Positions 1 to 8,446 of a DNA stretch of 43,571 bases are shown here, piece after piece. The translations under genes and the position numbers were made by a program. The DNA is from an uncultured Atopostipes sp. (GTDB lineage: Bacteria; Bacillota; Bacilli; Lactobacillales; Carnobacteriaceae_A). The notes under the pieces were generated by a model, which worked only from the letters and a program-made list of their open reading frames with translations, did not search any database and had not been told where the DNA came from. Positions within the stretch are counted from its first letter, which is position 1, and every line of letters starts with the position of its first letter. The stretch is from contig CAJUOQ010000019.1 in NCBI GenBank assembly GCA_910588235.1, forward strand, positions 1 through 43,571, written 5' to 3'.

Positions 1-55
1 GATAACTACGTTCTTTAAGGACTTCCACCCTAGACATAGCACATGCCCGTCATAC
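1..55 (-). mobile_element. 5' end of a group II intron, probably class IIC (partial)
   Basis: Read on the minus strand, the bases directly after the T-run of the tkt terminator begin GTATGACGGGCATGTGC and continue with TCTAGGGTGGAAGTCC. This resembles my memory of the 5' end of class IIC introns such as the Oceanobacillus iheyensis intron (GTGTG, a CCGGCAT block, then TAGGGTGAGAGTCC). Class IIC introns are known to insert just downstream of intrinsic terminator hairpins, which is exactly the position here. The element runs off the left edge, so no maturase ORF is visible. The first five bases (GTATG) deviate from the GTGYG consensus. Family call is from memory plus context, not from an alignment. 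Confidence 0.72.
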
Positions 56-56
56 G

Positions 57-90
57 AAAAAAATTGCAGCTGATTTAGACCAGCTGCAAT
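57..90 (-). terminator. tkt terminator (and intron target site)
   Basis: A perfect 10-bp inverted repeat (63-72 with 81-90, arms ATTGCAGCTG and CAGCTGCAAT, 8-base loop) is followed on the minus strand by seven T. It ends the tkt transcript and directly abuts the group II intron 5' end. Confidence 0.9.
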
Positions 91-112
91 CTCTTCGCTT
101 TTATACTTATCT

Positions 113-2110
113 TTACTCAAATAATGATAAATATTCTTCGACCACATTGTCGACGGTAAAGCCGAGGTCTTTCACGACTTCATCGCCTGGACCACTTTCA
201 CCGAAGCGGTCTAACGCAATAATACGGCCTTCTGGACCGACATAACGATCCCAACCAAAGGTTGAGCCCATTTCAATCGCTACTCGATTCTTCACGGTTT
301 TTGGCAGTACAGAATCTTTATATTCATCCGTTTGCAGTTCAAATAACTCAAAGCTTGGCATTGAAATAACCATCACGTCATGCCCTTTATCTAATAATTC
401 TTTTTGGGCGGCCACCGCTAACTGCACTTCTGAACCGGTCGCTAATAATAAGCCATCCGGTTGCTCCGCCGCAGGCGATAAGACGTAAGCCCCTTTTTCT
501 ACGTACTGTGGGGCGAGCTCGTCTGTGTTCGGAAGGACTGGTACATCTTGACGCGTGAGCGCTAAGAGCGTTGGACGAGTCTCAGACTCTAAGGCCACTT
601 TCCACGCTGCCGCCACTTCGTTCGCATCCGCTGGACGCATCATGGTCACATTAGGCATGCCTCGGAAACTGGATAATTGTTCAACCGGCTCATGCGTAGG
701 GCCATCTTCCCCAACCGCTACTGAATCATGCGTGAGCACATAAATACTTGGAATCTGTGAAAGCGCCGCGAGACGAACCGCTGGACGTAAGTAGTCCGAG
801 AACACAAAGAAGGTAGAAACGAACGACTTGGTTCCGCCATGGAGTAAGATCCCATTTAAGGCCGAAGCCATCGCATGCTCGCGCACGCCATACCAAATAT
901 TGCGTCCTTCATAGTGTTCCGGTGAAAAGTCGCCTGCCCCGTCAATCGTTGTTTTGTTGGAGCCGGATAAGTCCGCCGATCCGCCCCAAAGGTTTGGGAC
1001 AACTTCAGCGATCGCATTGATCACTTCACCACTGACGCCTCGTGTTGCGGCACCTTCAGCGTCTTCTTCATAGACCGGTAAGCTTTCAGCCCAGTCTTCT
1101 GGTAACTCCCCAGAGACACCTTGTACAAATTGTTCTCCGAGTTCTGGAAACACTTGTTGATAGTCGTCGACAAGTGTATTCCAAAGGTCTTCTTTTTCAG
1201 CGCCATTTTGACCGATGGTTTCAGCAAAGCGTTCATAAACTTCTTCCGGTACGGTAAAGTTTTCGCCTTTCCAGTCGTAACTTTCTTTGGCGTATTTCGT
1301 CCCGTCGGGACCTAAAGGAGCTCCGTGGACTTCCGCCGTTCCTGCATTTTCTGCACCATAACCAATCTCGGTCCGTACTTCAATGATCGTTGGCTGATCC
1401 GTGACGGTTTTAGCTTGTTCAATCGCTTCGTCGATATCTTGTAAATTGTTGCCGTCTTCGACACGCGCATAGTCCCAGCCATAAGCTTCAAAGCGTTTTT
1501 GGATATCTTCACTAAAAGCTTTATCGGTAGGACCGTCTAATTGTACATCGTTTGAGTCATACAGCATGATCAGTTTGCCTAACTTTAAGTGACCCGCTAA
1601 ACTGGCCGCTTCATGAGAAATCCCTTCTTGGAGATCTCCGTCACTACACAAGACATACGTATAGTGGTCGACTAAGTTGTAATTTTCTTGGTTGTAAGTC
1701 GCTGCGAGATGCGCTTCCGCCATCGCCATACCGACACCATTGGCAACCCCTTGCCCTAAAGGCCCTGTGGTCGCTTCTACCCCATCTGTCATATGCACTT
1801 CTGGGTGTCCAGGAACTTTACTGCCTAATTGACGGAAGTTTTTCAAGTCGTCGATCGAAACGTTATAACCTGACAAATGTAATAAACTATAAAGCATCGC
1901 CGAACCATGACCCGCTGAAAGTATAAAGCGGTCCCGGTTAAACCATTCTGCATTTTTTGGATTCGCATTCAAATGTTTCGTCCATAAAGTATAGGCCATC
2001 GGTGCTGCCCCCATTGGAAGTCCTGGATGCCCTGAGTTTGCAGCTTCGACCGCATCGATACTTAATGTTCGAATAGAGTTCACTGCCAATTGATCAATAT
2101 TGTCAAACAT
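113..2110 (-). CDS. tkt: transketolase
   Basis: Thiamine-diphosphate enzyme of the non-oxidative pentose phosphate pathway, moving two-carbon ketol units between sugar phosphates in the cytosol. The 665-residue product has the family's usual length. The N-terminal SGHPG motif carries the conserved active-site His (about residue 27), the ThDP motif appears as SDGDLQEG (near residue 155), and the pyrimidine domain (EDGPTHEP, about residue 470) and C-terminal domain follow. I start at 2110, not at an in-frame ATG at 2134: the first eight codons of the longer reading contain the Shine-Dalgarno AAAGGA, placed well before 2110, and nothing like it precedes 2134. It lies just downstream of ynzC, as in Bacillus, probably in the same transcript, and ends at a strong terminator. 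Confidence 0.97.
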   Translation of the reverse strand: MFDNIDQLAVNSIRTLSIDAVEAANSGHPGLPMGAAPMAYTLWTKHLNANPKNAEWFNRDRFILSAGHGSAMLYSLLHLSGYNVSIDDLKNFRQLGSKVPGHPEVHMTDGVEATTGPLGQGVANGVGMAMAEAHLAATYNQENYNLVDHYTYVLCSDGDLQEGISHEAASLAGHLKLGKLIMLYDSNDVQLDGPTDKAFSEDIQKRFEAYGWDYARVEDGNNLQDIDEAIEQAKTVTDQPTIIEVRTEIGYGAENAGTAEVHGAPLGPDGTKYAKESYDWKGENFTVPEEVYERFAETIGQNGAEKEDLWNTLVDDYQQVFPELGEQFVQGVSGELPEDWAESLPVYEEDAEGAATRGVSGEVINAIAEVVPNLWGGSADLSGSNKTTIDGAGDFSPEHYEGRNIWYGVREHAMASALNGILLHGGTKSFVSTFFVFSDYLRPAVRLAALSQIPSIYVLTHDSVAVGEDGPTHEPVEQLSSFRGMPNVTMMRPADANEVAAAWKVALESETRPTLLALTRQDVPVLPNTDELAPQYVEKGAYVLSPAAEQPDGLLLATGSEVQLAVAAQKELLDKGHDVMVISMPSFELFELQTDEYKDSVLPKTVKNRVAIEMGSTFGWDRYVGPEGRIIALDRFGESGPGDEVVKDLGFTVDNVVEEYLSLFE

Positions 2111-2140
2111 TCTTTCAATCCTTTCATTTTTCATACTATT

Positions 2141-2383
2141 TTATTCTTTTTCTTTTTTTTCTTTTTCTTTTTTTAACTTTTTAAGCTTATCTGGTGTGAC
2201 ATCGTGGCCTTCTTCGTCCACCACTTTAATGGATGAGAGTTCATTTTCCATTTGCTGACGGAATAATTTTAAATATTCTGATCGTAATTCTCTTTGTTCA
2301 GATTTTTCTTCTTCCGTTAAGCCTTCATCCTTGCTCTTTTTAGCAAGCTTATTAATTCTATCTAATAAATGATCTGGTAGCAT
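2141..2383 (-). CDS. ynzC: DUF896 (YnzC) family small protein
   Basis: Eighty-residue soluble helical protein of the DUF896/YnzC family. The helical hairpin core contains the typical GLTEEEKSEQ and LR.EYL..FR stretches, followed by the conserved segment VVDEEGHDVTPDKLKKLK. Function is unknown. In Bacillus ynzC lies in the LexA-controlled yneA-yneB-ynzC operon next to tkt; here it also sits between lexA and tkt but diverges from lexA. The C-terminal tail is nearly pure Lys/Glu, encoded by an A-rich tract with runs of A that could slip. RBS AAGGAGCTGAACAT precedes the ATG. Confidence 0.9.
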   Translation of the reverse strand: MLPDHLLDRINKLAKKSKDEGLTEEEKSEQRELRSEYLKLFRQQMENELSSIKVVDEEGHDVTPDKLKKLKKEKEKKEKE

Positions 2384-2417
2384 ATGTTCAGCTCCTTATA
2401 ATTTCTTCACACCACTA

Positions 2418-2446
2418 ATACTACCAAAACATTCCTCAAATAACTA
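2418..2446 (-). promoter_or_regulatory. possible ynzC-tkt promoter
   Basis: On the minus strand TGGTAGTAT forms an extended -10 (TAGTAT at 2423-2418) about 35 bases upstream of ynzC. The -35 (TAGTTA, 17-base spacer) is poor. The LexA box lies about 70 bases further upstream, so repression of this promoter by that box is not obvious. Confidence 0.4.
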
Positions 2447-2515
2447 GTTACAACTTCAAATATGTCATTTTTATTCCATGGCCCTTCAAAGGTCTTTATT
2501 TTTCACCTCATTTCG

Positions 2516-2529
2516 CGAACAGACGTTTG
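2516..2529. promoter_or_regulatory. LexA (SOS) box
   Basis: CGAACAGACGTTTG fits the Gram-positive LexA operator consensus CGAACRNRYGTTYG at every defined position. It overlaps the -35 element of the lexA promoter, which predicts autorepression. It is the only box I noticed in the lexA/ynzC intergenic region. Confidence 0.93.
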
Positions 2530-2555
2530 ATTTAAGGCTAAGGCTATGATACAAT
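2527..2555 (+). promoter_or_regulatory. lexA promoter
   Basis: TTGATT (2527-2532), a 17-base spacer and TACAAT (2550-2555) with a TG one base upstream (extended -10). The LexA box covers the -35. The start codon at 2605 is preceded by AGAGGTG. Confidence 0.88.
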
Positions 2556-2604
2556 CATTTTAACAAATTAAACTTAAAAATAAACGAAATAAAGAGGTGT
2601 TATT

Positions 2605-3240
2605 ATGGCAAAAAGAGGCCGTAAGGGAGAAAAACAACATGAGATTTTAGCGTTTATCCATGAGGAAGTATCCGGGCGCGGATATCCACCCACTGTCCGA
2701 GAGATTTGTGACGCAACAGGCTTAGCATCTACTTCAACTGTTCATGGGCATTTAGCAAGACTTGAGAAACATGGTTATATTGTTCGTGACCCTGCTAAAC
2801 CTCGTGCAATTGAAGTCACAAATAATGGTCTAGATAAATTAGGGATCACTCAAAACTCTGGACAAATTCCCTTACTAGGTGTTGTAACGGCGGGTGCTCC
2901 TATCTTGGCTGTTGAAGAAGCAACTGACTTCTTCCCTGCTCCTGAACATTTAAATTACGAGAGCAATGATTTATTTATGCTGACAATTCGTGGAGATAGT
3001 ATGATTAATGCGGGTATCTTGGATGGCGATTTGGTCATTGTAAAAAGACAGGAAACAGCGGATAATGGTGATATTGTGATCGCCATGACGGAAGAAGACG
3101 AAGCAACTTGTAAAAGATTTTATAAAGAACAAAATTATATTCGTTTAGAGCCTGAAAATGATGATCTGGATCCGATTATTTTGCCGAATGCCTTTATATT
3201 AGGTAAAGTCGTCTCTTTATATCGTACACACGTGTACTAA
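2605..3240 (+). CDS. lexA: SOS repressor LexA
   Basis: Repressor of the SOS regulon that self-cleaves when bound to RecA filaments. The 211-residue protein has a winged-helix DNA-binding domain (about 1-70, with the ATGLASTSTVHGHL recognition region) and an S24 protease domain. The Ala-Gly cleavage site is A96-G97 (VVTAGAP), the catalytic Ser is S132 (RGDSM) and the general-base Lys is K170 (EATCKRF), so the self-cleavage machinery is intact. An operator overlaps its own promoter. Unlike in Bacillus, no yneA-type cell-division inhibitor lies between lexA and ynzC. A shared hairpin separates it from the convergent apt. Confidence 0.98.
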   Translation: MAKRGRKGEKQHEILAFIHEEVSGRGYPPTVREICDATGLASTSTVHGHLARLEKHGYIVRDPAKPRAIEVTNNGLDKLGITQNSGQIPLLGVVTAGAPILAVEEATDFFPAPEHLNYESNDLFMLTIRGDSMINAGILDGDLVIVKRQETADNGDIVIAMTEEDEATCKRFYKEQNYIRLEPENDDLDPIILPNAFILGKVVSLYRTHVY

Positions 3241-3252
3241 TTTTATGGACTT

Positions 3253-3302
3253 AAAAATCCCTTAAGCAAGCGATAATTTTATCGCTGTTTAAGGGATTTT
3301 TC
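3253..3302. terminator. bidirectional terminator between lexA and apt
   Basis: Arms AAAAATCCCTTAA (3253-3265) and TTAAGGGATTTTT (3289-3301), with an inner AGCGAT/ATCGCT stem. T-rich on the plus strand and, through the A-run, on the minus strand, so it can end both lexA and recJ-apt transcripts. Confidence 0.9.
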
Positions 3303-3303
3303 T

Positions 3304-3816
3304 TTAGTATTTTAATAAAGTGAAAATATCATAACCTTCGATTTTGTCGCGACCTCTCAAGTCTTCTAATTCCACTAAAAAGGCAGTACCTACAACAATT
3401 CCTCCGAGTTCTTCGATGAGTTCAATCGTTGCAGCTAAAGTTCCTCCTGTAGCAAGTAAATCATCTACAACAAGTACCCGCTGTCCCGGTCTAATTGCGT
3501 CTTTATGAATTTGAAGTGTATCTTTGCCATACTCTAAGCCGTAATTGACTTCAACGACTTCACGCGGTAATTTTCCTTTTTTACGAGCAGGAGCAAAGCC
3601 TATGCCCATTGCATAAGCGACAGGACAACCTACGATAAAACCACGTGCTTCTGGCCCAACAATCATTTCTACATCTTTATCTTTTGCGTAGTCCACAATC
3701 TGTTGAGTCGCGTAATGGTAAGCTTCTCCATCTGCCATCAAAGGTGAAATATCTCTAAAGACGACACCTTCTTCTGGATAATTGGGTACTGAAGCAATAT
3801 ATTTACTTAAATCCAT
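3304..3816 (-). CDS. apt: adenine phosphoribosyltransferase
   Basis: Purine salvage enzyme joining adenine and PRPP to AMP. The 170-residue length is normal. The PRPP-binding loop VLVVDDLLATGGT is intact near residue 115, and the ARKKGKLP segment and PEARGF motif are typical of APRTases. It lies 27 bases downstream of recJ with its own RBS (GGAG, six bases from the ATG). The recJ-apt pair is common in Bacillota. Confidence 0.97.
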   Translation of the reverse strand: MDLSKYIASVPNYPEEGVVFRDISPLMADGEAYHYATQQIVDYAKDKDVEMIVGPEARGFIVGCPVAYAMGIGFAPARKKGKLPREVVEVNYGLEYGKDTLQIHKDAIRPGQRVLVVDDLLATGGTLAATIELIEELGGIVVGTAFLVELEDLRGRDKIEGYDIFTLLKY

Positions 3817-3843
3817 GTTACTTCTCCTTTTATAATAAAACCT

Positions 3844-6153
3844 CTAACTATTCTCTCTAGTCATCGCAATAACTTCTTTAAATGAACTATAGATAAATAG
3901 CTTTTCGGCTTTCATTTGTTTTAGTGCTTTTTGATAAGTTTTGGTCTTTTGAATATCTTTTGTTTCAGGGTGTTCAACAATATTTAACACTCCGCTATTT
4001 ATTATAACAAATTTTGCCTCTAAAAACACTTGAACGATTAAGAAAATTTTATTTATGTCCATATTTAGTTGTTGGCCTAAAAGATGTCCTTTATTTTTCA
4101 AATCGATATTTTTATGCGTCGCAAAATATTGATAAGCTTTTGCGAAGTCTGCACGATTTGGCAAGCCACTTAAAAATAAGTGATTTTTCTTATAAAAATA
4201 GCAGCGAATCGGTAAATGATCATTAGCAGCAATCGTTGCAACAAACTGCTCTAATGAATCGGGACAATCGACTAAAACCACCGGTTGTGTAGCTTCAAAT
4301 TCTTTCGCAGCGTCTATCGTCGGTAATAAGTGAGCAGTCGCTGTGTCTGGAATATGCTTGAGCGCTGCTTGATAAGTCACTTTTTGGTAAAAGACATAAT
4401 CAATATTTTCATGGGCTAGATTTTCCGGTTTTATATTATTTAAGCGATTATCAATCAAAATCGGGCCCGGGATATCAATATCTAGCATTTGCATTTGAGG
4501 CTTCGAAAAACCGTTCCATACATTATTTTCTAAGTAACCCGCGACTGCTACTTCTTGGTCTTCAAAAAGCAAGTCATAAACATAGCCCTTTTGAAAAGAA
4601 ATAATATCTAAAGTCTCTTCTTCTTGGCCAATTAATAATTTTAAATGGTTTCCATCGGCTCCGACCTTACGTTTTTGGCGGATAGTCACTGGTTCACTCA
4701 CAACAATCGGCTTTTCATTTCCAGTCCCAAAAGGCCGTAATTGTTCAATTTCTTGAATGGAATCTGTTGAAATTTCAGCAAGTGCTGCATACGCGTCCAC
4801 TTGTTTAACCGGTTCAAAAGTTTCTAAGCTTTTTGCATAAGCAGAAAGTTCATTTTGAATTTCCTTTAATTGTTCAACTTCAGCACTCATCCCCGCGGCC
4901 ATATAATGTCCACCAAATTGAGTAAACAAATGCTCATTTTCTAAAAGAGCTTCGTAGAGATTAAAGCCATTTATACTACGAGCAGAACCTTTGGCGATTC
5001 CTGCTTCTTGGTCAATTGTAAAGAGTAAGGTGGGTTTATTGGTAGCTTCAACTACACGGCTAGCCACAATCCCTAAGACCCCTTGGTGCCATTTCTCATT
5101 CGCTAAGACAAGAACTTCAGACTTAGTGCTCTCTTGGGCTAATTGTTCTTTGACTTCTTCTGTCATTGTCTGAACAATCGCTTTTCTTTCCTCATTTTTT
5201 TCATTGACATATTCCGCTAATGTGCGTGCCCTTTCAAGGTCATGCGTCCATAGCAGCTCAACACAAGGACCGGCTTCCCCTAATCGACCGACAGCATTTA
5301 AGCGAGGCGCAATTTGAAATCCGATTGTTTCTTCCGTCACTTCATCTGGATTTTTATCAATAATATTTAATAATTGCAATAAACCGATTCTTTGTGTTTG
5401 TTCAATCATTTTTAATCCAAAAGAAACGATGGCGCGATTTTCATCGGTTAAAGCAACTAAATCGGCTACCGTTCCGATTGCTGCCAAGTCTAGAGTTTCT
5501 ACTGGAATTTCTCCAAGTAGCGCAGTTGCGACTTTAAAAGCGACCCCTGCCCCTGCTAATTCAGTGAAAGGATACTCTCCTTTGGGGTGTTTAGGGTGAA
5601 CAATCGCATAAGCGGCCGGTAGTTTTTCTGGAAGCTCATGGTGATCAGTGACGATCACATCAATGCCTTGATCTTGCGCAAATTCGATCGCTTCATGACC
5701 CGCTACGCCGTTATCTACCGTAATAATTAACGTCGTTCCTTCCGCAATAATTTTTTCAAAGGCTTCCGTATTGGGACCATACCCTTCAACAAATCGACTA
5801 GGTAAATAATAATCCACCCTTGCTCCTAGTGATTCTAATGTTTCTGTTAACAGTGCCGTACTAGTCATTCCATCCGCATCATAGTCACCATAGACGGTAA
5901 TTTTTTCGTTATTTTCTAGCGCTTCTGTCATCCGTGTAATGGCTTTTTCCATATCATACATTAAAAACGGATCATGAAACCAAGTTTCATCCACCTGAAT
6001 AAAGTTTTTAATTTCCTCTGCTGTCGTTAACCCTCTTTGAAAACAAATTTCCACAAAAAGTTTAGAGACCTCTAACTCTTCTGCGATTTGATCCACGTTT
6101 GTGTCTTGAGTCGGTACTTTTTGTTCCCACTTTTGTTTTGAAGACGTAACCAA
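3844..6153 (-). CDS. recJ: single-stranded-DNA exonuclease RecJ
   Basis: 5'-to-3' ssDNA exonuclease for recombination repair, mismatch repair and fork processing. At 769 residues it matches the larger Bacillus-type RecJ. The DHH phosphoesterase motifs are visible: DYDADG (90-95), the DNG/AGHEAI region, TDHHE and GAGVAFK. The DHHA1 domain (FGGHYMAAGMS), an OB-like nucleic-acid binding domain and a C-terminal extension typical of Firmicutes follow. The start codon is TTG, supported by AGAGGTGATAGA just upstream; there is no in-frame ATG with a comparable RBS. Confidence 0.97.
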   Translation of the reverse strand: MVTSSKQKWEQKVPTQDTNVDQIAEELEVSKLFVEICFQRGLTTAEEIKNFIQVDETWFHDPFLMYDMEKAITRMTEALENNEKITVYGDYDADGMTSTALLTETLESLGARVDYYLPSRFVEGYGPNTEAFEKIIAEGTTLIITVDNGVAGHEAIEFAQDQGIDVIVTDHHELPEKLPAAYAIVHPKHPKGEYPFTELAGAGVAFKVATALLGEIPVETLDLAAIGTVADLVALTDENRAIVSFGLKMIEQTQRIGLLQLLNIIDKNPDEVTEETIGFQIAPRLNAVGRLGEAGPCVELLWTHDLERARTLAEYVNEKNEERKAIVQTMTEEVKEQLAQESTKSEVLVLANEKWHQGVLGIVASRVVEATNKPTLLFTIDQEAGIAKGSARSINGFNLYEALLENEHLFTQFGGHYMAAGMSAEVEQLKEIQNELSAYAKSLETFEPVKQVDAYAALAEISTDSIQEIEQLRPFGTGNEKPIVVSEPVTIRQKRKVGADGNHLKLLIGQEEETLDIISFQKGYVYDLLFEDQEVAVAGYLENNVWNGFSKPQMQMLDIDIPGPILIDNRLNNIKPENLAHENIDYVFYQKVTYQAALKHIPDTATAHLLPTIDAAKEFEATQPVVLVDCPDSLEQFVATIAANDHLPIRCYFYKKNHLFLSGLPNRADFAKAYQYFATHKNIDLKNKGHLLGQQLNMDINKIFLIVQVFLEAKFVIINSGVLNIVEHPETKDIQKTKTYQKALKQMKAEKLFIYSSFKEVIAMTRENS

Positions 6154-6183
6154 TCTATCACCTCTATTTTTAGTAGCCTTTCA

Positions 6184-6217
6184 TTAAAAAAGATGGAAAG
6201 CTTTAGCTTCCATCTTT
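6184..6217 (-). terminator. terminator downstream of the lapA-like gene
   Basis: Arms AAAGATGGAA (6190-6199 region) and TTCCATCTTT, with a GCT/AGC inner stem and one bulged A, followed on the minus strand by TTTTTAATG. It separates the lapA-like gene from recJ. Confidence 0.85.
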
Positions 6218-6239
6218 CAATCGTTATCGTCTTAATCGT

Positions 6240-6659
6240 TTAAATATCTAATGAATCATGGTTTTTTGCTTGTTGACTTGTTTGCATATTTTGAATGCGA
6301 CGCTCTAATTCACGAATCTTATTCTTTCTTTCATCGATTTCATTTTTTAAAGCTTGTGTTTCTGTTTGATGTTGTTTATTGATGGTCTCTTTTTCTTGAG
6401 CCGCCTCTTGTTCAAAATGATCGATTTGTTTTTGTAATTTCTTTTGTTTATTTCTTTCACTAAAAACAATTGAGGTCGACCAAATGACTGCGATTAACAC
6501 CCCAATGAGTAAAGTCCCAATAATTACAAGCACCAGAGGGATCGCAACGGTTGTAAATCCGAAATTAATATTGACTGGATCCACATTTAAAACAGCAAAA
6601 ATAACAACCAATAAGACTAAAGCAATTAATAATACGGTATTCCATTGTTTTTTCATCAT
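6240..6659 (-). CDS. LapA-domain (DUF1049) membrane protein
   Basis: Small inner-membrane protein, 139 residues. Two hydrophobic segments (about 8-25 and 40-62) flank the conserved NVDPVNINFGFTTVAIPL linker of the LapA/DUF1049 family. A long charged C-terminal coiled coil (about 70-125, rich in Gln, Lys and Glu) faces the cytoplasm. In Gram-negatives LapA acts with LapB at the envelope; the role of Bacillota members is not known to me. AAAGGATG precedes an ATGATG double start. Both ends are isolated from neighbours by a terminator on the left and a 23-base gap on the right. Confidence 0.85.
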   Translation of the reverse strand: MMKKQWNTVLLIALVLLVVIFAVLNVDPVNINFGFTTVAIPLVLVIIGTLLIGVLIAVIWSTSIVFSERNKQKKLQKQIDHFEQEAAQEKETINKQHQTETQALKNEIDERKNKIRELERRIQNMQTSQQAKNHDSLDI

Positions 6660-6682
6660 TCAACATCCTTTCAACACATCTT

Positions 6683-7474
6683 TTAATTTTTAAAATACTG
6701 AGTTAATAAATAATCTCCAATAGCTGGTAAGAAATCATATATTTTAGCCCCCATCGCCAGGGCTAAAGGTCGATTAACTTCTCTTTTTTTCGTACCTATT
6801 GCATTTGTAATAATCTCTCCTGCAGCTGGAGCTGTTAAAGTAAAAGGATTCTTTTCGGCACTTTCTCGACGACTACTTTCAATTCGGTCAAAAAACGGAG
6901 TGTCTACTGGCCCAAAATTTACCGTTGTGACTTGAATATTGAAAGGTTTTAATTCAAGACGCAATGCATTACTGAAACTAATCACAGCACCTTTAGTTGC
7001 GCCATAAGCGGTGTAATTAGGCGTCGATACTTTACCTGCCAAGGAAGCGACATTGATAATTTGTCCCGCTGGCTGTTCTAGCATTAAAAGAGCAATTTGC
7101 TGGGTCAAATACATTAGCCCAATAACATTTACAGAAAATAGTTCTTGAACGATTTGAAAATCTAACTCGATAAAAGGCTGACTATGCCCAAAACCAGCAT
7201 TGTTCACTAAAACATCAATCGGTCGTTGACGCTCTTTTAAAAAGTCTAAAAGCGCATCAATACTGTCTGGGTCCGCTATATTAACAGACCGAATCAGGAC
7301 ATCACCTGCCCCTAAATTTTCACAAACCGTTTTTACCTTTTCTAGTTTCTCCCAACGACGAGCACAAAGGATTAAGTTAGCCCCTTTTTTAGCGGTTTGA
7401 TAAGCTGTTTGTTCGCCGATACCGGAAGAAGCTCCCGTGATGAGGACTGTTTTATTTTTTAGCGATCCACTCAT
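6683..7474 (-). CDS. short-chain dehydrogenase/reductase (YqjQ-like)
   Basis: Classical SDR of 263 residues with an N-terminal Rossmann fold. Cofactor motif TGASSGIG (13-20), NNAG near 91, the catalytic Ser in NVASLAG and the YGATK catalytic Tyr/Lys pair are all present. An Arg-rich stretch after beta-2 (CARRWEKL) suggests NADP(H). The substrate cannot be read from sequence. Its ATG overlaps the rnz stop by four bases, so translation is coupled. The rnz-SDR-recJ-apt order recurs in Lactobacillales, and its Bacillus counterpart is YqjQ. The C-terminal part contains an LPAIGDYLLTQYF segment. Confidence 0.93.
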   Translation of the reverse strand: MSGSLKNKTVLITGASSGIGEQTAYQTAKKGANLILCARRWEKLEKVKTVCENLGAGDVLIRSVNIADPDSIDALLDFLKERQRPIDVLVNNAGFGHSQPFIELDFQIVQELFSVNVIGLMYLTQQIALLMLEQPAGQIINVASLAGKVSTPNYTAYGATKGAVISFSNALRLELKPFNIQVTTVNFGPVDTPFFDRIESSRRESAEKNPFTLTAPAAGEIITNAIGTKKREVNRPLALAMGAKIYDFLPAIGDYLLTQYFKN

Positions 7475-8415
7475 TGTTCATCTTCCTCTTTGGGAATCGG
7501 AATCGAAACTTCTTGTAAATCTTTCATCACATAAGTGTTTGGAAAAATTTTACGGGCTTCTTTTTCCAATTCTTTTAAATCTTTGTACAAATAACGCGAA
7601 CTAAAATGCGTTAATAATAATTTTTTAGCATCCGCTTCTTTTGCGATTTGGGCAGCTTGCGTTGTGGTTGAATGGTTATACTGTTTCGCTAAGTCTGCTT
7701 CTTCATGACCAAATGTTCCTTCATGAACTAAAACATCCGTATTTTTTGCGAGCTTTTCGCTATTAGGATGTTTTTTCGTATCGCCTAAAATCGTCACTAT
7801 ACGACCTCTTTGTTTTGGCCCCACAAAATCATGACCATCTAGTATACGACCATCTTCTAACTCCACCGTTTCCTTGTTTTTCAAACGGCCATAAACAGGA
7901 CCACTGGGTACGTTTAATTCTTTTAGTCGCTCAGCATTCAATGTTCCTTCGTGATCGGCTTCAACAATTCGAAAACCATAAGAAGGTAAGCCGTGCTGCA
8001 ATTTATCCACCGTTACTTTAAATTGTTTATCTTCAAAGATAACTCCCGGTTCTTTAAATTCTACAAATTTAATTGGATAATTCAGATGCGTCCCTGAATA
8101 TTTCAAACTCGTTTGTACATAGCCTTTTATTCCTTTAGGACCATAAACAGTAACCGGCGTCTCTCCCCCTTGGAAGCCTCGACTACTTAGCAAGCCTGGA
8201 AGACCGTAAATATGGTCCCCATGCATATGCGTAATAAATATTTTATCAATCTTTCGTGGCTTCAACGTTGTCCGTAGTATTTGATGTTGGGTACCTTCTC
8301 CACAATCAAATAACCAGACACTATTTCTTTCATCTAACAACTTTAAAGCGGTACTTGCTACATTTCTTTGTTTGGAAGGCACCCCGGATCCCGTTCCTAA
8401 AAAAAGCAATTCCAT
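7471..8415 (-). CDS. rnz: ribonuclease Z
   Basis: Zinc endoribonuclease of the beta-lactamase fold that removes 3' trailers from tRNA precursors lacking an encoded CCA; the tRNA-Arg gene in this window indeed lacks CCA. The 314-residue length is normal for the short bacterial form. The metal motif HMHGDH (H63, H65, D67, H68) is followed by GLPGLLSSRGFQGG, and the later ligands appear as GDTK, the HEGTF motif and LTHFSSRY. It is preceded by AGAGGTT and is four-base coupled to the SDR gene. Only 31 bases separate it from obgE, so cotranscription is likely. Confidence 0.97.
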   Translation of the reverse strand: MELLFLGTGSGVPSKQRNVASTALKLLDERNSVWLFDCGEGTQHQILRTTLKPRKIDKIFITHMHGDHIYGLPGLLSSRGFQGGETPVTVYGPKGIKGYVQTSLKYSGTHLNYPIKFVEFKEPGVIFEDKQFKVTVDKLQHGLPSYGFRIVEADHEGTLNAERLKELNVPSGPVYGRLKNKETVELEDGRILDGHDFVGPKQRGRIVTILGDTKKHPNSEKLAKNTDVLVHEGTFGHEEADLAKQYNHSTTTQAAQIAKEADAKKLLLTHFSSRYLYKDLKELEKEARKIFPNTYVMKDLQEVSIPIPKEEDEQ

Positions 8416-8446
8416 TCTATTTAACCTCTATCTAATCTCTACAGTT

